The notes under the pieces were generated by a model. That model worked only from the letters and a program-made list of their open reading frames with translations. It was not told the DNA's origin and did not search any database. From positions 124,001 through 188,000 of the forward strand of contig NZ_JAQQWU010000003.1 in assembly GCF_028610625.1 (NCBI RefSeq): a stretch of DNA of 64,000 nt. Reading direction: 5' to 3'. Origin of the DNA: Guptibacillus spartinae (GTDB lineage: Bacteria > Bacillota > Bacilli > Bacillales > Guptibacillaceae). Made by a program: the position numbers and the translations under genes. Below are positions 16,320 through 25,927 of the stretch, piece by piece; the first letter of the stretch is position 1; each line of letters begins with the position of its first letter.

Positions 16320-17518
16320 TAAGAGGAGAAGAAAAACAAATGATGAGCCTACTAAAGAAGTTGGTTACTAATTTGATTATCTATATTTTTTGTTGTCTTC
16401 CAATAAAGCATAATAAGATCATTTTTTTTAGCTATTATGGCAGCCAATATGGAGGAACTCCGAAGTATATTTCTCAGTACATTCAAAAAAACTATCCATC
16501 AGATCGTTTTGATGTGGTCTGGGTATTCTATGACCTATCCTCTAAACAATATTTAAAGGGTGTTAGGAAGGTTAGAACAATGTCGCTCAAATATTTTTAT
16601 GAATTATGTACAGCGAAAGTGGTTATTACAAATTATCGAACGACAGAGCTGTTTAAAAAAAGAAAGAATCAGTATTATATTCAAACATGGCACAGTTCTT
16701 TGCGATTAAAGCAGATTGAAAAGGACGCAGAAAAAACTCTCCCAGCTCATTACATTCGAATGGCAAAAAAGGATTCTTTGAAATGTGACTTGTTGTTGGC
16801 TGGATGTAAATACAGTACAGAGATTTTTAATCGAGCGTTCTGGTACAATGGGGAGATTTTCGAACACGGTACACCAGGAAATGATTTGTTGTTCGAGAGT
16901 GGAGAAGATAACAAAAGAGAAATCTATGAAAGATTAAACATTCCTAAACACAAAAAAGTATTCCTTCATGCCCCAACATTTCGAAAAGGTAACAATCTAG
17001 ATGTATATGACGTCAACTACGAGAGTCTAGCACGTACATTAGCTTCAAAATTTGGAGGCGAATGGATCATTTTAGTAAAGCTGCATCCGCATCTCGCCTC
17101 AAAATCGAGTGAAATCATTTCTGATCGAAATGTAATGGATGTTTCCTCTTTCGATGATATTCAAGAATTATTATTAATAGCGAATGTACTACTTACCGAC
17201 TATTCTTCTTTAATGTTCGATTTTTCGATTACGAATAAACCATGTTTTTTATTTGTTCCTGATATAAAAGAATATACAAGCCAAGATCGTGGCTTGTATT
17301 TTGAATTAAAAGACTTACCTTTCAATACCTCTATTAATCAAACCAATTTAGAAGAAGAAATAAGAGAGTTTGACCATGACAAATACAAACGTGATATAGA
17401 GAATTTTTTAAATCGAGTAGGCTCTTTTGAAAACGGAAAGGCGTCTGAGCAGTTGGTAAAAAGAATTGAAGAGGTTTGTTTCAAAAAGACAAGGAGTGAA
17501 GTGGATGAAGCAGTATAA
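16316..17518 (+). CDS. CDP-glycerol glycerophosphotransferase (TagB/TagF-like)
   Basis: A peripheral membrane transferase that moves glycerol-phosphate from CDP-glycerol to a polymer, as in teichoic acid synthesis. Motifs are FFSYYGSQYGGTPKYISQY, the YIQTWHSSLRLKQIEKD active-site His region, KKVFLHAPTFRKG, and LLTDYSSLMFDFSITNKP. An in-frame ATG at 16340 is an alternative start. The next gene supplies CDP-glycerol, so this pair probably decorates the EPS with glycerol-phosphate. At 400 residues it is shorter than two-domain TagF, closer to TagB-type enzymes. Confidence 0.82.
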   Translation: MIRGEEKQMMSLLKKLVTNLIIYIFCCLPIKHNKIIFFSYYGSQYGGTPKYISQYIQKNYPSDRFDVVWVFYDLSSKQYLKGVRKVRTMSLKYFYELCTAKVVITNYRTTELFKKRKNQYYIQTWHSSLRLKQIEKDAEKTLPAHYIRMAKKDSLKCDLLLAGCKYSTEIFNRAFWYNGEIFEHGTPGNDLLFESGEDNKREIYERLNIPKHKKVFLHAPTFRKGNNLDVYDVNYESLARTLASKFGGEWIILVKLHPHLASKSSEIISDRNVMDVSSFDDIQELLLIANVLLTDYSSLMFDFSITNKPCFLFVPDIKEYTSQDRGLYFELKDLPFNTSINQTNLEEEIREFDHDKYKRDIENFLNRVGSFENGKASEQLVKRIEEVCFKKTRSEVDEAV

Positions 17519-17921
17519 AATAGGATACACGACAGGGGTTTTTGATCTATTTCATGTAGGGCATCTCAACATTCTAAAAAAAGCAAAAGAGCAATGCGAT
17601 GCGCTGATCGTAGGAGTAAGCACAGATGAACTTGTGATGGAATATAAAAAGAAATTACCTGCTATTAATCATAAAGATCGGATGGAAATAGTAGAAGGAA
17701 TTAAATACGTTGACTATGTTGTTCCCCAAACAAATCAAGATAAATTCATGGCCTGGGAAGAATTGCAATTTGATGTCTTATTCCATGGAGATGATTGGAA
17801 GGGGAGCACATTATTTAACGAGTTAGAAAGTCAGTTTAATTTAGTTGGAGTAGATATTGTTTATTTTCCATATACAAAGAATGTTTCTTCTACGTTGGTG
17901 AAAGAGAGAATTAGGTTATAA
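17505..17921 (+). CDS. tagD: Glycerol-3-phosphate cytidylyltransferase (TagD-like)
   Basis: A 138-residue cytoplasmic nucleotidyltransferase making CDP-glycerol from CTP and glycerol-3-phosphate. The HxGH motif appears in GVFDLFHVGHLNILKKAKEQ, and the family end motif VSSTLVKERI is present. ATG 17505 follows AAGGAG by 8 bases; an earlier in-frame ATG at 17466 lies inside the TagF-like gene. The size is typical (about 130 aa). The gene overlaps its predicted user by 14 bases. Confidence 0.9.
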   Translation: MKQYKIGYTTGVFDLFHVGHLNILKKAKEQCDALIVGVSTDELVMEYKKKLPAINHKDRMEIVEGIKYVDYVVPQTNQDKFMAWEELQFDVLFHGDDWKGSTLFNELESQFNLVGVDIVYFPYTKNVSSTLVKERIRL

Positions 17922-17953
17922 CTAGCTGTTGATATGGTGAAGGGGTCGCTTTA

Positions 17954-18970
17954 ATGCACAAGTACATTAAGTTAAATGATCAATTAAGTATAAACAAAGA
18001 TATGTCTCTGTTTAAGTTAAGTAAATTATTATTTAATTGTAAACCGTTGATGCCTAAGAATCCTTTTAAAAGGTTGGTTGTATTACTAAATTATATTCGT
18101 AACGCCTCGAAAGAAAGCCAGTTAACTTTTTCACTTCCAGGAGATATTATCTTAAAAGTGAATGACGTTAACTATAAAATAATTAACTATAATAATGACG
18201 TTATCTATACTGTGGTAAGTGAAAAAAATGAAGAAGTCATTGATAATATCTTAAAGTTTAATAATGATAGTCAAATGTATGAAAAGATAATAGATGTTGA
18301 TAAAGAAAGGAGAATTATAACAGGTAAATTCTATAATGGCCATCATCCTGATCTAACTAAATACAATAGAAAGTTAACAAGAAAAATGAACCAACTTTTT
18401 TTAAATCTAATCTCAGAATCGGAATTAAAGGTTGTTGATATTAAAAGTTATTCTGCCTCATTATTAAATGATATTGAACTGATTTTAGATAAGAACTCTA
18501 CCATTATTGATGAATGGCATATCAACTATATCAAAGAATTTGCAACAAAAACGTACAGTGCTGTTATCAAAAGTGGATCGGAGAAAACAATACCTCTTAC
18601 TTTAAGCCATGGAGATATAAAAAGAGATAACATAATAAGCTATAAGAGTAAACTTGTTCTAATTGATTGGGAATTTTGTGCTTATCGCTCTCCAACATTT
18701 GATATTCTAAAATTCATATCGAGGTTCTCCCCAGATAATAAAATATCCTATTGTGTTTTACTTAGTAAAATTAAGATATTAAATCAGACACCCCGTAAGA
18801 AGTTAGAATCCGAAATTGAAATATATTTAGATCAGAATACCTTTACTCATCTTAACTTGTATTATTTAGAAGATATTTTACTAAGATTAAGGCAATTTGA
18901 GAAGAGAGATTTTGCTGCTGACGCCACAAAAATTATTAAAAGTATTGAAAGAGGAATCAAGTACTACTGA
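17954..18970 (+). CDS. APH/choline-kinase-like phosphotransferase
   Basis: A 338-residue protein with a protein-kinase-like fold. The catalytic loop LSHGDIKRDNIISYKSK (Brenner motif HGDxxxxN) and metal-binding LIDWEFCAYRSPTFDILKF are clear, and the N-terminal lobe is divergent. The family phosphorylates choline, ethanolamine, sugars or aminoglycosides. Here, next to CDP-glycerol genes, it may phosphorylate a polymer substituent or its precursor. The gene is AT-richer than the eps core, as are the genes after it, which suggests a later-acquired block. Confidence 0.75.
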   Translation: MHKYIKLNDQLSINKDMSLFKLSKLLFNCKPLMPKNPFKRLVVLLNYIRNASKESQLTFSLPGDIILKVNDVNYKIINYNNDVIYTVVSEKNEEVIDNILKFNNDSQMYEKIIDVDKERRIITGKFYNGHHPDLTKYNRKLTRKMNQLFLNLISESELKVVDIKSYSASLLNDIELILDKNSTIIDEWHINYIKEFATKTYSAVIKSGSEKTIPLTLSHGDIKRDNIISYKSKLVLIDWEFCAYRSPTFDILKFISRFSPDNKISYCVLLSKIKILNQTPRKKLESEIEIYLDQNTFTHLNLYYLEDILLRLRQFEKRDFAADATKIIKSIERGIKYY

Positions 18971-18993
18971 TATGATATAAAGGGGGCGATTAT

Positions 18994-20184
18994 TTGAAGA
19001 AAAACATTTTATTCGTGATTGAATCTTTGGATTGCGCAGGAGCAGAGAAAAGTTTAGTTACCTTACTTTCTATGTTGGATTTTGAAAAAGTTTCAGTTGA
19101 TTTACAGTTGTTTTCTTACGGCCAAATTTTAGAAGATTTAGTTCCAAAAGAAGTGAATATTTTAAAACCAATTCAATACACATTGTTCTCACAGTATAAT
19201 TTAAAAGATTCACTAGTAAATGCATATAAGCAAAAAAACTATAATATGTTAATTTCAAGATTTAGATATTCTACATTTATTAGAATGAGAAATTATCGAA
19301 ATTCTCAAAAAGCTAGAATATATTGGGAAAACACTTCAAATGTAATTGAAAGTAATTCGAAAAAGTATGATGTCGCGATTAGTTTTGCCCAGGGAGTACC
19401 AACTTTTTATGTCTCAGAAAAAGTACATGCTGAAAAGAAATTTGCGTGGGTTAATGTTAGTTATAAATTAAAAGGGAAAGATAAAGATTTTCAGAAAAAA
19501 CACTATGATAAATTTGATAAAATTGTAGCGGTATCTGAATCAGCTAATGAAATTTTTTTAGATACATTTCCCATATACAAAAAGAAAACTACTGTAATTT
19601 ACGACATTAATAATCCGGAATTTATTTCAAGTATGGCTGATATAGGAAATGGCTATACAGACAATTTTAATGGTATAAGGATATTGACGATAGGGAGATT
19701 AGCTAAGCAAAAAGGTTATGATATAGCAATAGAAACTTGTAGGAAATTAAGAGATATAGATATTGATTTTAGGTGGTATGTATTAGGCAAAGGTCCACTT
19801 AAAAAGGAAATTGAACAATTGATTATTGATTATAATCTAAAGAACCATTTTATTCTCTTAGGTGTTGAAGCAAACCCCTATCCTTTTATAAAAAATGCTG
19901 ACATATATGTTCAGACTTCTAAATTTGAAGGATATGGCCTCGCATTAGCTGAAGCACGTATGTTGAATGTGCCAATTGTTACTACCCGTTTTGATGCTGT
20001 ATATAACCAAATGATTGACGGTAAAAATGGATTGGTTGTGGACATGGAAGCCGAGGCGGTTAGTAAAGGGATTGTAGAAATCATAAATAATGATCAGCTA
20101 CGAGAAGACATCATAGATTATTTGAAAGTCGAAAAAAAAGGAAACTTAGAAGAAATTCAAAAGTTTTATCAACTAATAGGGTAA
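18994..20184 (+). CDS. Glycosyltransferase family 4
   Basis: A 396-residue GT-B enzyme starting at TTG 18994, 7 bases after AGGGGG. It shares the pattern NILFVIESLDCAGAEKSLV, VSESANEIF and NPYPFIKNADIYVQTSKFEG with the genes at 14102 and 20203. The second Gly-rich donor region is ILTIGRLAKQKGYDIAIETC. It is cytoplasmic, in the accessory part of the EPS locus; the sugar is unknown. Confidence 0.85.
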   Translation: MKKNILFVIESLDCAGAEKSLVTLLSMLDFEKVSVDLQLFSYGQILEDLVPKEVNILKPIQYTLFSQYNLKDSLVNAYKQKNYNMLISRFRYSTFIRMRNYRNSQKARIYWENTSNVIESNSKKYDVAISFAQGVPTFYVSEKVHAEKKFAWVNVSYKLKGKDKDFQKKHYDKFDKIVAVSESANEIFLDTFPIYKKKTTVIYDINNPEFISSMADIGNGYTDNFNGIRILTIGRLAKQKGYDIAIETCRKLRDIDIDFRWYVLGKGPLKKEIEQLIIDYNLKNHFILLGVEANPYPFIKNADIYVQTSKFEGYGLALAEARMLNVPIVTTRFDAVYNQMIDGKNGLVVDMEAEAVSKGIVEIINNDQLREDIIDYLKVEKKGNLEEIQKFYQLIG

Positions 20185-20202
20185 AGAAAGTGAGTTAATC
20201 CT

Positions 20203-21399
20203 ATGAAAAAGAAGCTCTTATTTATGGTGATCAACATGAATGTTGGTGGGACAGAGAAAGCATTATTAAATATGATTTCTGAAATGCCTAAAAAGGAGTA
20301 TGAAATTACAATATTAATGCTAGAGAAGTATGGTGGTTTTCTAGACTCTATTCCAGAAGGTGTAACAGTAGAATATATTGAGGGTTATAATTTGCTAAAG
20401 AATCTACTAAACAATCCACCTAGACAAATCATTATGGATCATCTCAGGAAAGGAAAGTTATTAAAAACTTTAACCTATGGGGCAATTTTTTTGCTCGCAA
20501 AGTTTTTCGGAGAAAGAACTCTTTACTTTAAGTATTTGCTAAGAAAAACACCCGTTTTAGAAAAAGACTATGATGTCGCTGTAGCTTATGCAGGTCCGAT
20601 GGACTTCATAAGCTATTTTGTTGTGAATAAAATAAAGGCAAAGAAAAAGCTTCAATGGATTCATTTTGACGTATCAAAAATTGGATTCAATAGAAAGTTT
20701 GCGAAGAAAACATATAGGAATTTCGATAGTATCTGCACAGTATCTGAAGAAGCGAGGAAAAAGATAATTAGTGCAATTCCAACATATGAAAACAAGATTC
20801 ACACTATACTGAACCTTGTATCACCTAAAAGCATACTTGACCAATCTAAAAAAGAAGGAGGATTTTCTGATAAAGAATTTACTGGGTTGAGAATATTAAC
20901 TGTTGGAAGATTAGCACCTGAAAAGGGGCAGGATATAGCAATTTTGGTTTTAGAACGCCTTATTAGAAGCGGATATAACGTCAAGTGGTATTGCTTGGGA
21001 GAAGGGAAGTATAAAGAAAAATATGAGAAATTATTATCAAAGTTGAATCTGAAGGATAACTTCATCTTTCTAGGATTGGATACAAATCCTTATACTTATA
21101 TTAATCAATGTGATATCTATGTCCAACCCTCAAGGTATGAAGGATACTGTATAACTGTAACAGAAGCCAAAATTTTAAGAAAACCTATTATTACGACAGA
21201 TGTTAATGGAGCAAGAGAACAAATCATAGATGGCTATAATGGATTGGTTGTTGATATACAAGAGAATGAAGTTTACGAAGCAGTTAAAAAATTAATAATA
21301 GATCAATCCCTTAGAGGGAAATTCACAAAAGCACTTTCTGACCTTGATGTAAACCATACAACTAATATTAGTAAAATACTTAATATTAGTAGTTTTTAG
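20203..21399 (+). CDS. Glycosyltransferase family 4
   Basis: A 398-residue GT-B enzyme, the third member of the subgroup at 14102 and 18994. It begins KKLLFMVINMNVGGTEKALL and has ILTVGRLAPEKGQDIAILVL and NPYTYINQCDIYVQPSRYEG. It lies 18 bases after its paralogue. A gap of 225 bases follows before the transporter gene, so the upstream co-transcribed block may end here. Confidence 0.85.
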   Translation: MKKKLLFMVINMNVGGTEKALLNMISEMPKKEYEITILMLEKYGGFLDSIPEGVTVEYIEGYNLLKNLLNNPPRQIIMDHLRKGKLLKTLTYGAIFLLAKFFGERTLYFKYLLRKTPVLEKDYDVAVAYAGPMDFISYFVVNKIKAKKKLQWIHFDVSKIGFNRKFAKKTYRNFDSICTVSEEARKKIISAIPTYENKIHTILNLVSPKSILDQSKKEGGFSDKEFTGLRILTVGRLAPEKGQDIAILVLERLIRSGYNVKWYCLGEGKYKEKYEKLLSKLNLKDNFIFLGLDTNPYTYINQCDIYVQPSRYEGYCITVTEAKILRKPIITTDVNGAREQIIDGYNGLVVDIQENEVYEAVKKLIIDQSLRGKFTKALSDLDVNHTTNISKILNISSF

Positions 21400-21624
21400 G
21401 TCACCATACCTATTACAAGACGTAAATGTGGTGGAGATATAAACGTGCTATTAATAACTTCTGAAAAAAAAAGGGCCTCCTATCTTAATAGCTGAAGTGT
21501 AGTTTATTAGAGGGGTTATTGAAAGTGACAATTCAATTGATTCATATATGTACAAGACATTTTAATATAATAATGATCCTTTTCAATATCATATATTTAT
21601 TATATACAAAGAAGGTGTGAAAAA

Positions 21625-23403
21625 ATGAGAGATTCCACAAAAAAATTACTAAAGTTATTCAATAAAAGAGAGAAAAAGAAATTAGTTATCTTATTTGTCA
21701 TGATGATTGTAGCAGCATTGTTTGAGACTATTGGTATTGGTCTAATCGTTCCATTTGTTGGAATTGTAACTGATCCAGGAATAATTGATACCCAGCCTAT
21801 ATTATCGTATTTTTATGTAAAAATGAATTTCGAATCATCTCAAGCATTTATTTCATTTTCTGTGGTGGTTTTACTCTTTATTTTTGTATTGAAGAATATT
21901 TATTTACTACTTTTTAATTATGCTCAAGTGAAAGTAGTGTTAAATCAGCAAGTGAAACTATCTCGAACATTATTTAAGGAATATCTAACTAAACCTTATA
22001 CTTTCCATTTACAACGAAATACGGCCGATTTACTAAGAAATGTAAATGGTGAAGTCCCCAAAGTGTTTCAAGGAATTATCATGTCGGGTTTACAATTACT
22101 TACAGAATCACTTGTTAGTGCGTGTATCTTAATTCTACTATTAACTACTGCTCCATTAGCGACTTTAACTTCTTCTATTTTATTAGGTGGAAGTGTTTTT
22201 TTATTTTTTAAATATTTTCGTCAAAAGATTTCACAACTAGGCAAAGAGCAACAAGAGGTAAGCGGTACAATGATCAAATGGGTGAATCAGGGTTTAGGAG
22301 CTAGCAAAGAAGTTAAAGTCTCTGGAAAAGAAGATTTTTTCATAAAATCTTATGCTGCTCAGAGTCAAATTAAGGCGAATAATAGTGTGTATATGAAGAT
22401 TCTTGAGCAGGTTCCAAGGCTATTTATTGAGACATTACTAGTAACCATTGTACTTTTGACAATGGTGATTATTGTTTTCCAAGGCACAGAAACATCTGTC
22501 ATAGTTTCAACTATGGCATTATTCGCAATGGCCGCCTTTAGAATAATGCCTTCAATTACACGCATAGTTGCCTTAATAACCACCATTCGATATAGTCAAC
22601 CAGCGTTAAAAGTTGTTTATGAGGACTTATTCATGAATAAAGAGTTGAACTATAATGATGGAATTCAATTTAAAAAACCATTTAGTATGGACAAGGAAAT
22701 TAAGTATTTTAATGAATCAATAAAACTAAACAAAGTCTCATTTAGCTATCCAGGTCAAAAGGATTATTCAGTTAAGGATGTGTCTTTAAACATACCAATT
22801 GGCCATTCTGTAGCATTTATTGGAGAATCTGGAGCAGGTAAAACCACTCTTGTAGATCTTATCCTTGGATTATTCACTCCAGAGAAAGGAACAATATTAG
22901 TTGATGGTAATAATCTTGCAGACCAAAGAACACGATGGCAACAAAAAATTGGCTATGTTCCTCAGTCGATTTTTCTTTCAGATGATACCATTCGTGGAAA
23001 TGTTGGTTTTGGAATCGATGCTGAGAAAATCAATGATAAGGAGGTATGGAGAGCATTAGAGCAGGCTCAATTGAAAGAGTTTGTTGAAAAACTGCCAGAT
23101 AAATTAGAAACAAAAGTAGGAGAACGTGGAGTAAGAATTTCAGGAGGTCAACGTCAACGTTTGGGTATTGCTAGAGCATTGTATCATAATCCGGAAATAT
23201 TATTCATGGATGAAGCTACATCAGCATTAGATAATGATACTGAAAAAGAGATCATGAAAGCGATTGATAGTTTGAAGAGAGATAAAACATTGATAATTAT
23301 AGCTCATAGGTTAAGTACCATTGAGAATTGTGATGTTGTTTTTAAACTAAGCAAAGGGAGACTTGTATCAATAGAAAATAAATTAAAAAGAACAATTATG
23401 TGA
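21625..23403 (+). CDS. ABC transporter fusing membrane and ATPase domains, flippase-type (PglK/MsbA-like)
   Basis: A 592-residue exporter half-molecule: six membrane segments over about residues 20-320, then an ATPase domain with Walker A GESGAGKTTLVDLILG, Q-loop YVPQSIF, signature RISGGQRQRLGIARAL, Walker B ILFMDEATSALD, and H-loop IIAHRLSTIE. The opening segment ETIGIGLIVPFVGIV is typical of lipid-linked oligosaccharide flippases. No Wzx-type flippase is seen in the locus, so this protein may move the repeat unit across the membrane. The preceding 225-base gap holds only A/T-rich sequence without a clear promoter. Confidence 0.85.
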   Translation: MRDSTKKLLKLFNKREKKKLVILFVMMIVAALFETIGIGLIVPFVGIVTDPGIIDTQPILSYFYVKMNFESSQAFISFSVVVLLFIFVLKNIYLLLFNYAQVKVVLNQQVKLSRTLFKEYLTKPYTFHLQRNTADLLRNVNGEVPKVFQGIIMSGLQLLTESLVSACILILLLTTAPLATLTSSILLGGSVFLFFKYFRQKISQLGKEQQEVSGTMIKWVNQGLGASKEVKVSGKEDFFIKSYAAQSQIKANNSVYMKILEQVPRLFIETLLVTIVLLTMVIIVFQGTETSVIVSTMALFAMAAFRIMPSITRIVALITTIRYSQPALKVVYEDLFMNKELNYNDGIQFKKPFSMDKEIKYFNESIKLNKVSFSYPGQKDYSVKDVSLNIPIGHSVAFIGESGAGKTTLVDLILGLFTPEKGTILVDGNNLADQRTRWQQKIGYVPQSIFLSDDTIRGNVGFGIDAEKINDKEVWRALEQAQLKEFVEKLPDKLETKVGERGVRISGGQRQRLGIARALYHNPEILFMDEATSALDNDTEKEIMKAIDSLKRDKTLIIIAHRLSTIENCDVVFKLSKGRLVSIENKLKRTIM

Positions 23404-23454
23404 GGATCTAATATGAATAGGAAAATAAAAGCAAGATTATTGGTTCAGATGAGG

Positions 23455-23526
23455 ATAACTACCATCGGCTAGTCAACATGTAGATTAAGTACTATTGAAC
23501 ATTGAGGTATAGTGTATCAATTTAAC
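23455..23526 (+). pseudogene. Decayed remnant of an ABC ATPase C-terminus
   Basis: In one frame this intergenic stretch reads ITTIG, stop, STCRLSTIEH, stop, GIVYQFN. It parallels the H-loop region of the upstream transporter (IIIAHRLSTIENCDVVFKLS). The shared RLSTIE block flanked by stops points to the leftover of a second ABC transporter gene or a local duplication. Confidence 0.45.
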
Positions 23527-23589
23527 GTTGGTAGTTAGATTTTATTAAAATAAGATGAAAGCGATCAATTAGATGAAGAGGGTGAATCT

Positions 23590-24621
23590 ATGGAGAAGCC
23601 GATAATAAGTGTAATTGTACCTATTTATAATGCTCAATTATATCTATCAAAATGTATAAATTCAATTTTGAATCAAAGCTTCTTTTCTTTTGAACTCATA
23701 CTTATCAATGATGGATCGACTGATAGGAGTGGGGAGATTTGTGATGCTTATGCAAATGAAGATAATAGGGTTAGAGTTATTCATAAATGTAATGAGGGAG
23801 TAAGTATTGCAAGAAATACTGGACTTAATGTTAGTAGAGGGAAATATCTAATGTTTGCAGATGCGGATGATTATGTTGAAAAAAGTTGGTGTAAGTTATT
23901 GTATGACTTAATTGAAACCCACAAACACTCGATGATAATAAGTGGATATAATATTTATAATTACGAAAATAACGAAAGAAGAACCAGGACGCTAGGAGAG
24001 GGAAGCGTTATAGATATTGATAAAAGCTCATTTTATACGCTGTACGAAAAAACACTTTTAAATACACAGTGGAATAAAATTTATGATGCGAACATTATTA
24101 AAAGCAAAAAGATATTCTTCAAAGAAAAAATTTCTCTTGGAGAAGATTTATTATTTAATCTAGAGTATTTAAAACATGTGGGAGATAAAATTTTTATTTG
24201 TAATATTCCTTTATACAATTATATTAAAAGTGAAAAAGAAAGTTTAGATAACAAATTTCATGAGAATTTATTCGAGATATATAACATTTTATTTTCTGAA
24301 ATGTATAATTGTATGAAGCTTTTTAAAACAGATATAGAACATATTAGACCAACTTTCTATAATTCATATTTAACAATGATGAACTCAACTTTGGAAAATA
24401 CTTTTAGAAAAGAATGCACACTTTCATTTATTAATAAAGTAAAACATAATTCTAAAATATTAAAAAGTAAAGAATTTAAAGGTGCACTTAAATATGCAAA
24501 CTTAGAAGGGTTTGTACCAACTTATATCATGTTATTAAAATTAAAAAAATACTTATTAATCTACTGCTTTTTGAAGATCATTCATCTTAAAAAGCGCTTC
24601 CCTAATTTAAAGTTTGGCTAG
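23590..24621 (+). CDS. Glycosyltransferase family 2
   Basis: A 343-residue GT-A enzyme: VIVPIYNAQLYLSKCINSIL, INDGSTDRSGEICDAY, ARNTGLNVSRGKYLMFADAD with the DAD variant of the metal motif, and WNKIYDANIIKSKKIFFKEK. The C-terminus is rich in Lys and Leu and may associate with the membrane. It is very AT-rich. The start ATG follows AGAGGGTG. Confidence 0.83.
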   Translation: MEKPIISVIVPIYNAQLYLSKCINSILNQSFFSFELILINDGSTDRSGEICDAYANEDNRVRVIHKCNEGVSIARNTGLNVSRGKYLMFADADDYVEKSWCKLLYDLIETHKHSMIISGYNIYNYENNERRTRTLGEGSVIDIDKSSFYTLYEKTLLNTQWNKIYDANIIKSKKIFFKEKISLGEDLLFNLEYLKHVGDKIFICNIPLYNYIKSEKESLDNKFHENLFEIYNILFSEMYNCMKLFKTDIEHIRPTFYNSYLTMMNSTLENTFRKECTLSFINKVKHNSKILKSKEFKGALKYANLEGFVPTYIMLLKLKKYLLIYCFLKIIHLKKRFPNLKFG

Positions 24622-24683
24622 TTAAAATGAAAGTATAATAATTTTGTGTAATTTCTCTTTATAAATAAAAAATAGAATGCTGG

Positions 24684-25787
24684 GTGATGAAATTGAAGAA
24701 ACTGTTAGTTGATATGTACTTAGCTTCAAATTTAGGCGATGATCTATTTTTAGATATACTTGCAAACAAATTTAAAACAAGCAACATAACTTTAAATTAT
24801 TATAATAGTGATTATGATGAATTTATAGCTAATTATAATAATATCAATAGAAGACAATTTTCAATTTTAGATAAAATATCAAGTCGATTAAGTAATGATA
24901 TACAAAAAGATAGGCAGACTGCAAAAAGTTTCGACGCACTGGTTTTTATTGGTGGGTCAATTTTTATGGAAAATAACTCTTATCATAGAGCTTTATATAA
25001 TAAGAGAATGAGTTTAGCTAGGGAATTCGGCAGATTAAGTAAACCAATTTATGTACTTGGAGCAAATTTCGGACCTTATAGTACTGTGTCGTTTTATAAT
25101 GAATATCTAGCTTTTTTCGAGTTGTGTAGTGATGTATGTTTTAGAGATTATTATTCTTACAACTTGTTTTCACATCTACCTCAAGTTAGATATGCACCAG
25201 ATATAGTTTTTCAATTAAGTCCAGGAAAATATAAAACTAAGTCTACTAAAAAATTGGTTGGATTTTCTATTATTGATGTGAGGAAAAAGAAAGGGTTATC
25301 AGAATATTATGAGGACTATATTAGAAGTACAATAAAGTCAATAGAAGTATTTCAAAACCTTGGTTATGAATGTTGCTTAATGTCATTTTGCAGTAGAGAA
25401 GGGGATTTGAAAACTATTAATACAATAGTAGAACGGCTATCTCAAAAAAAATTAGAGAAAGTTGTAATTTACAATTATCAAGGGGATATTGGAAGGACCT
25501 TGGAAGTAATAGCTACTTGTGAGTTATTTATTGCTGCGAGATTTCATGGGACTATTTTGTCATTAGTATTAGATACCGGTATAATACCAGTGATTTACAA
25601 CGAAAAGACAACAAATGTACTTAAAGATATTAATTTGGATCAACTCATAGTTGAAATGGAAAATATACAGTTACAATATGACTTACCAACAATTCAACAA
25701 GGATTTAATAATAAATTAGATATTATACCTATTAAGAAAGAGTCAGAAAAGCATTTTCAATATTTAAGTGAATACTGCACTGAATAA
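24684..25787 (+). CDS. Polysaccharide pyruvyl transferase family protein
   Basis: A 367-residue protein of the CsaB/EpsO type that adds a ketal pyruvate from phosphoenolpyruvate to a sugar. Evidence is the N-terminal SNLGDDLFLDILANKF, FIGGSIFMENNSY, YVLGANFGPYS, and the C-terminal ARFHGTILSLVLDTGIIPVIY with the conserved RFHG motif. Pyruvylation gives EPS negative charge. It closes the plus-strand EPS block. GTG 24684 and ATG 24687 are both possible starts. Confidence 0.82.
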   Translation: MMKLKKLLVDMYLASNLGDDLFLDILANKFKTSNITLNYYNSDYDEFIANYNNINRRQFSILDKISSRLSNDIQKDRQTAKSFDALVFIGGSIFMENNSYHRALYNKRMSLAREFGRLSKPIYVLGANFGPYSTVSFYNEYLAFFELCSDVCFRDYYSYNLFSHLPQVRYAPDIVFQLSPGKYKTKSTKKLVGFSIIDVRKKKGLSEYYEDYIRSTIKSIEVFQNLGYECCLMSFCSREGDLKTINTIVERLSQKKLEKVVIYNYQGDIGRTLEVIATCELFIAARFHGTILSLVLDTGIIPVIYNEKTTNVLKDINLDQLIVEMENIQLQYDLPTIQQGFNNKLDIIPIKKESEKHFQYLSEYCTE

Positions 25788-25927
25788 TATTTAATATTTA
25801 ATTAGATCACTTTGTATTAATAGTGTGATTTTTTAATAAACTGAACTATTACTCCAATTAGGATAAAAATTGAGGTAATAGCTCAGATAAAAATATATAA
25901 TAGTAGGATATATAACTCAAAAATTAA

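Noticed and set aside
21400-21624. Promoter or gene in the gap before the flippase-type transporter
   Set aside because: Several TATAAT-like A/T words occur but none has a matching -35 at 16-18 bases, and no ORF of useful size with a ribosome site is present.
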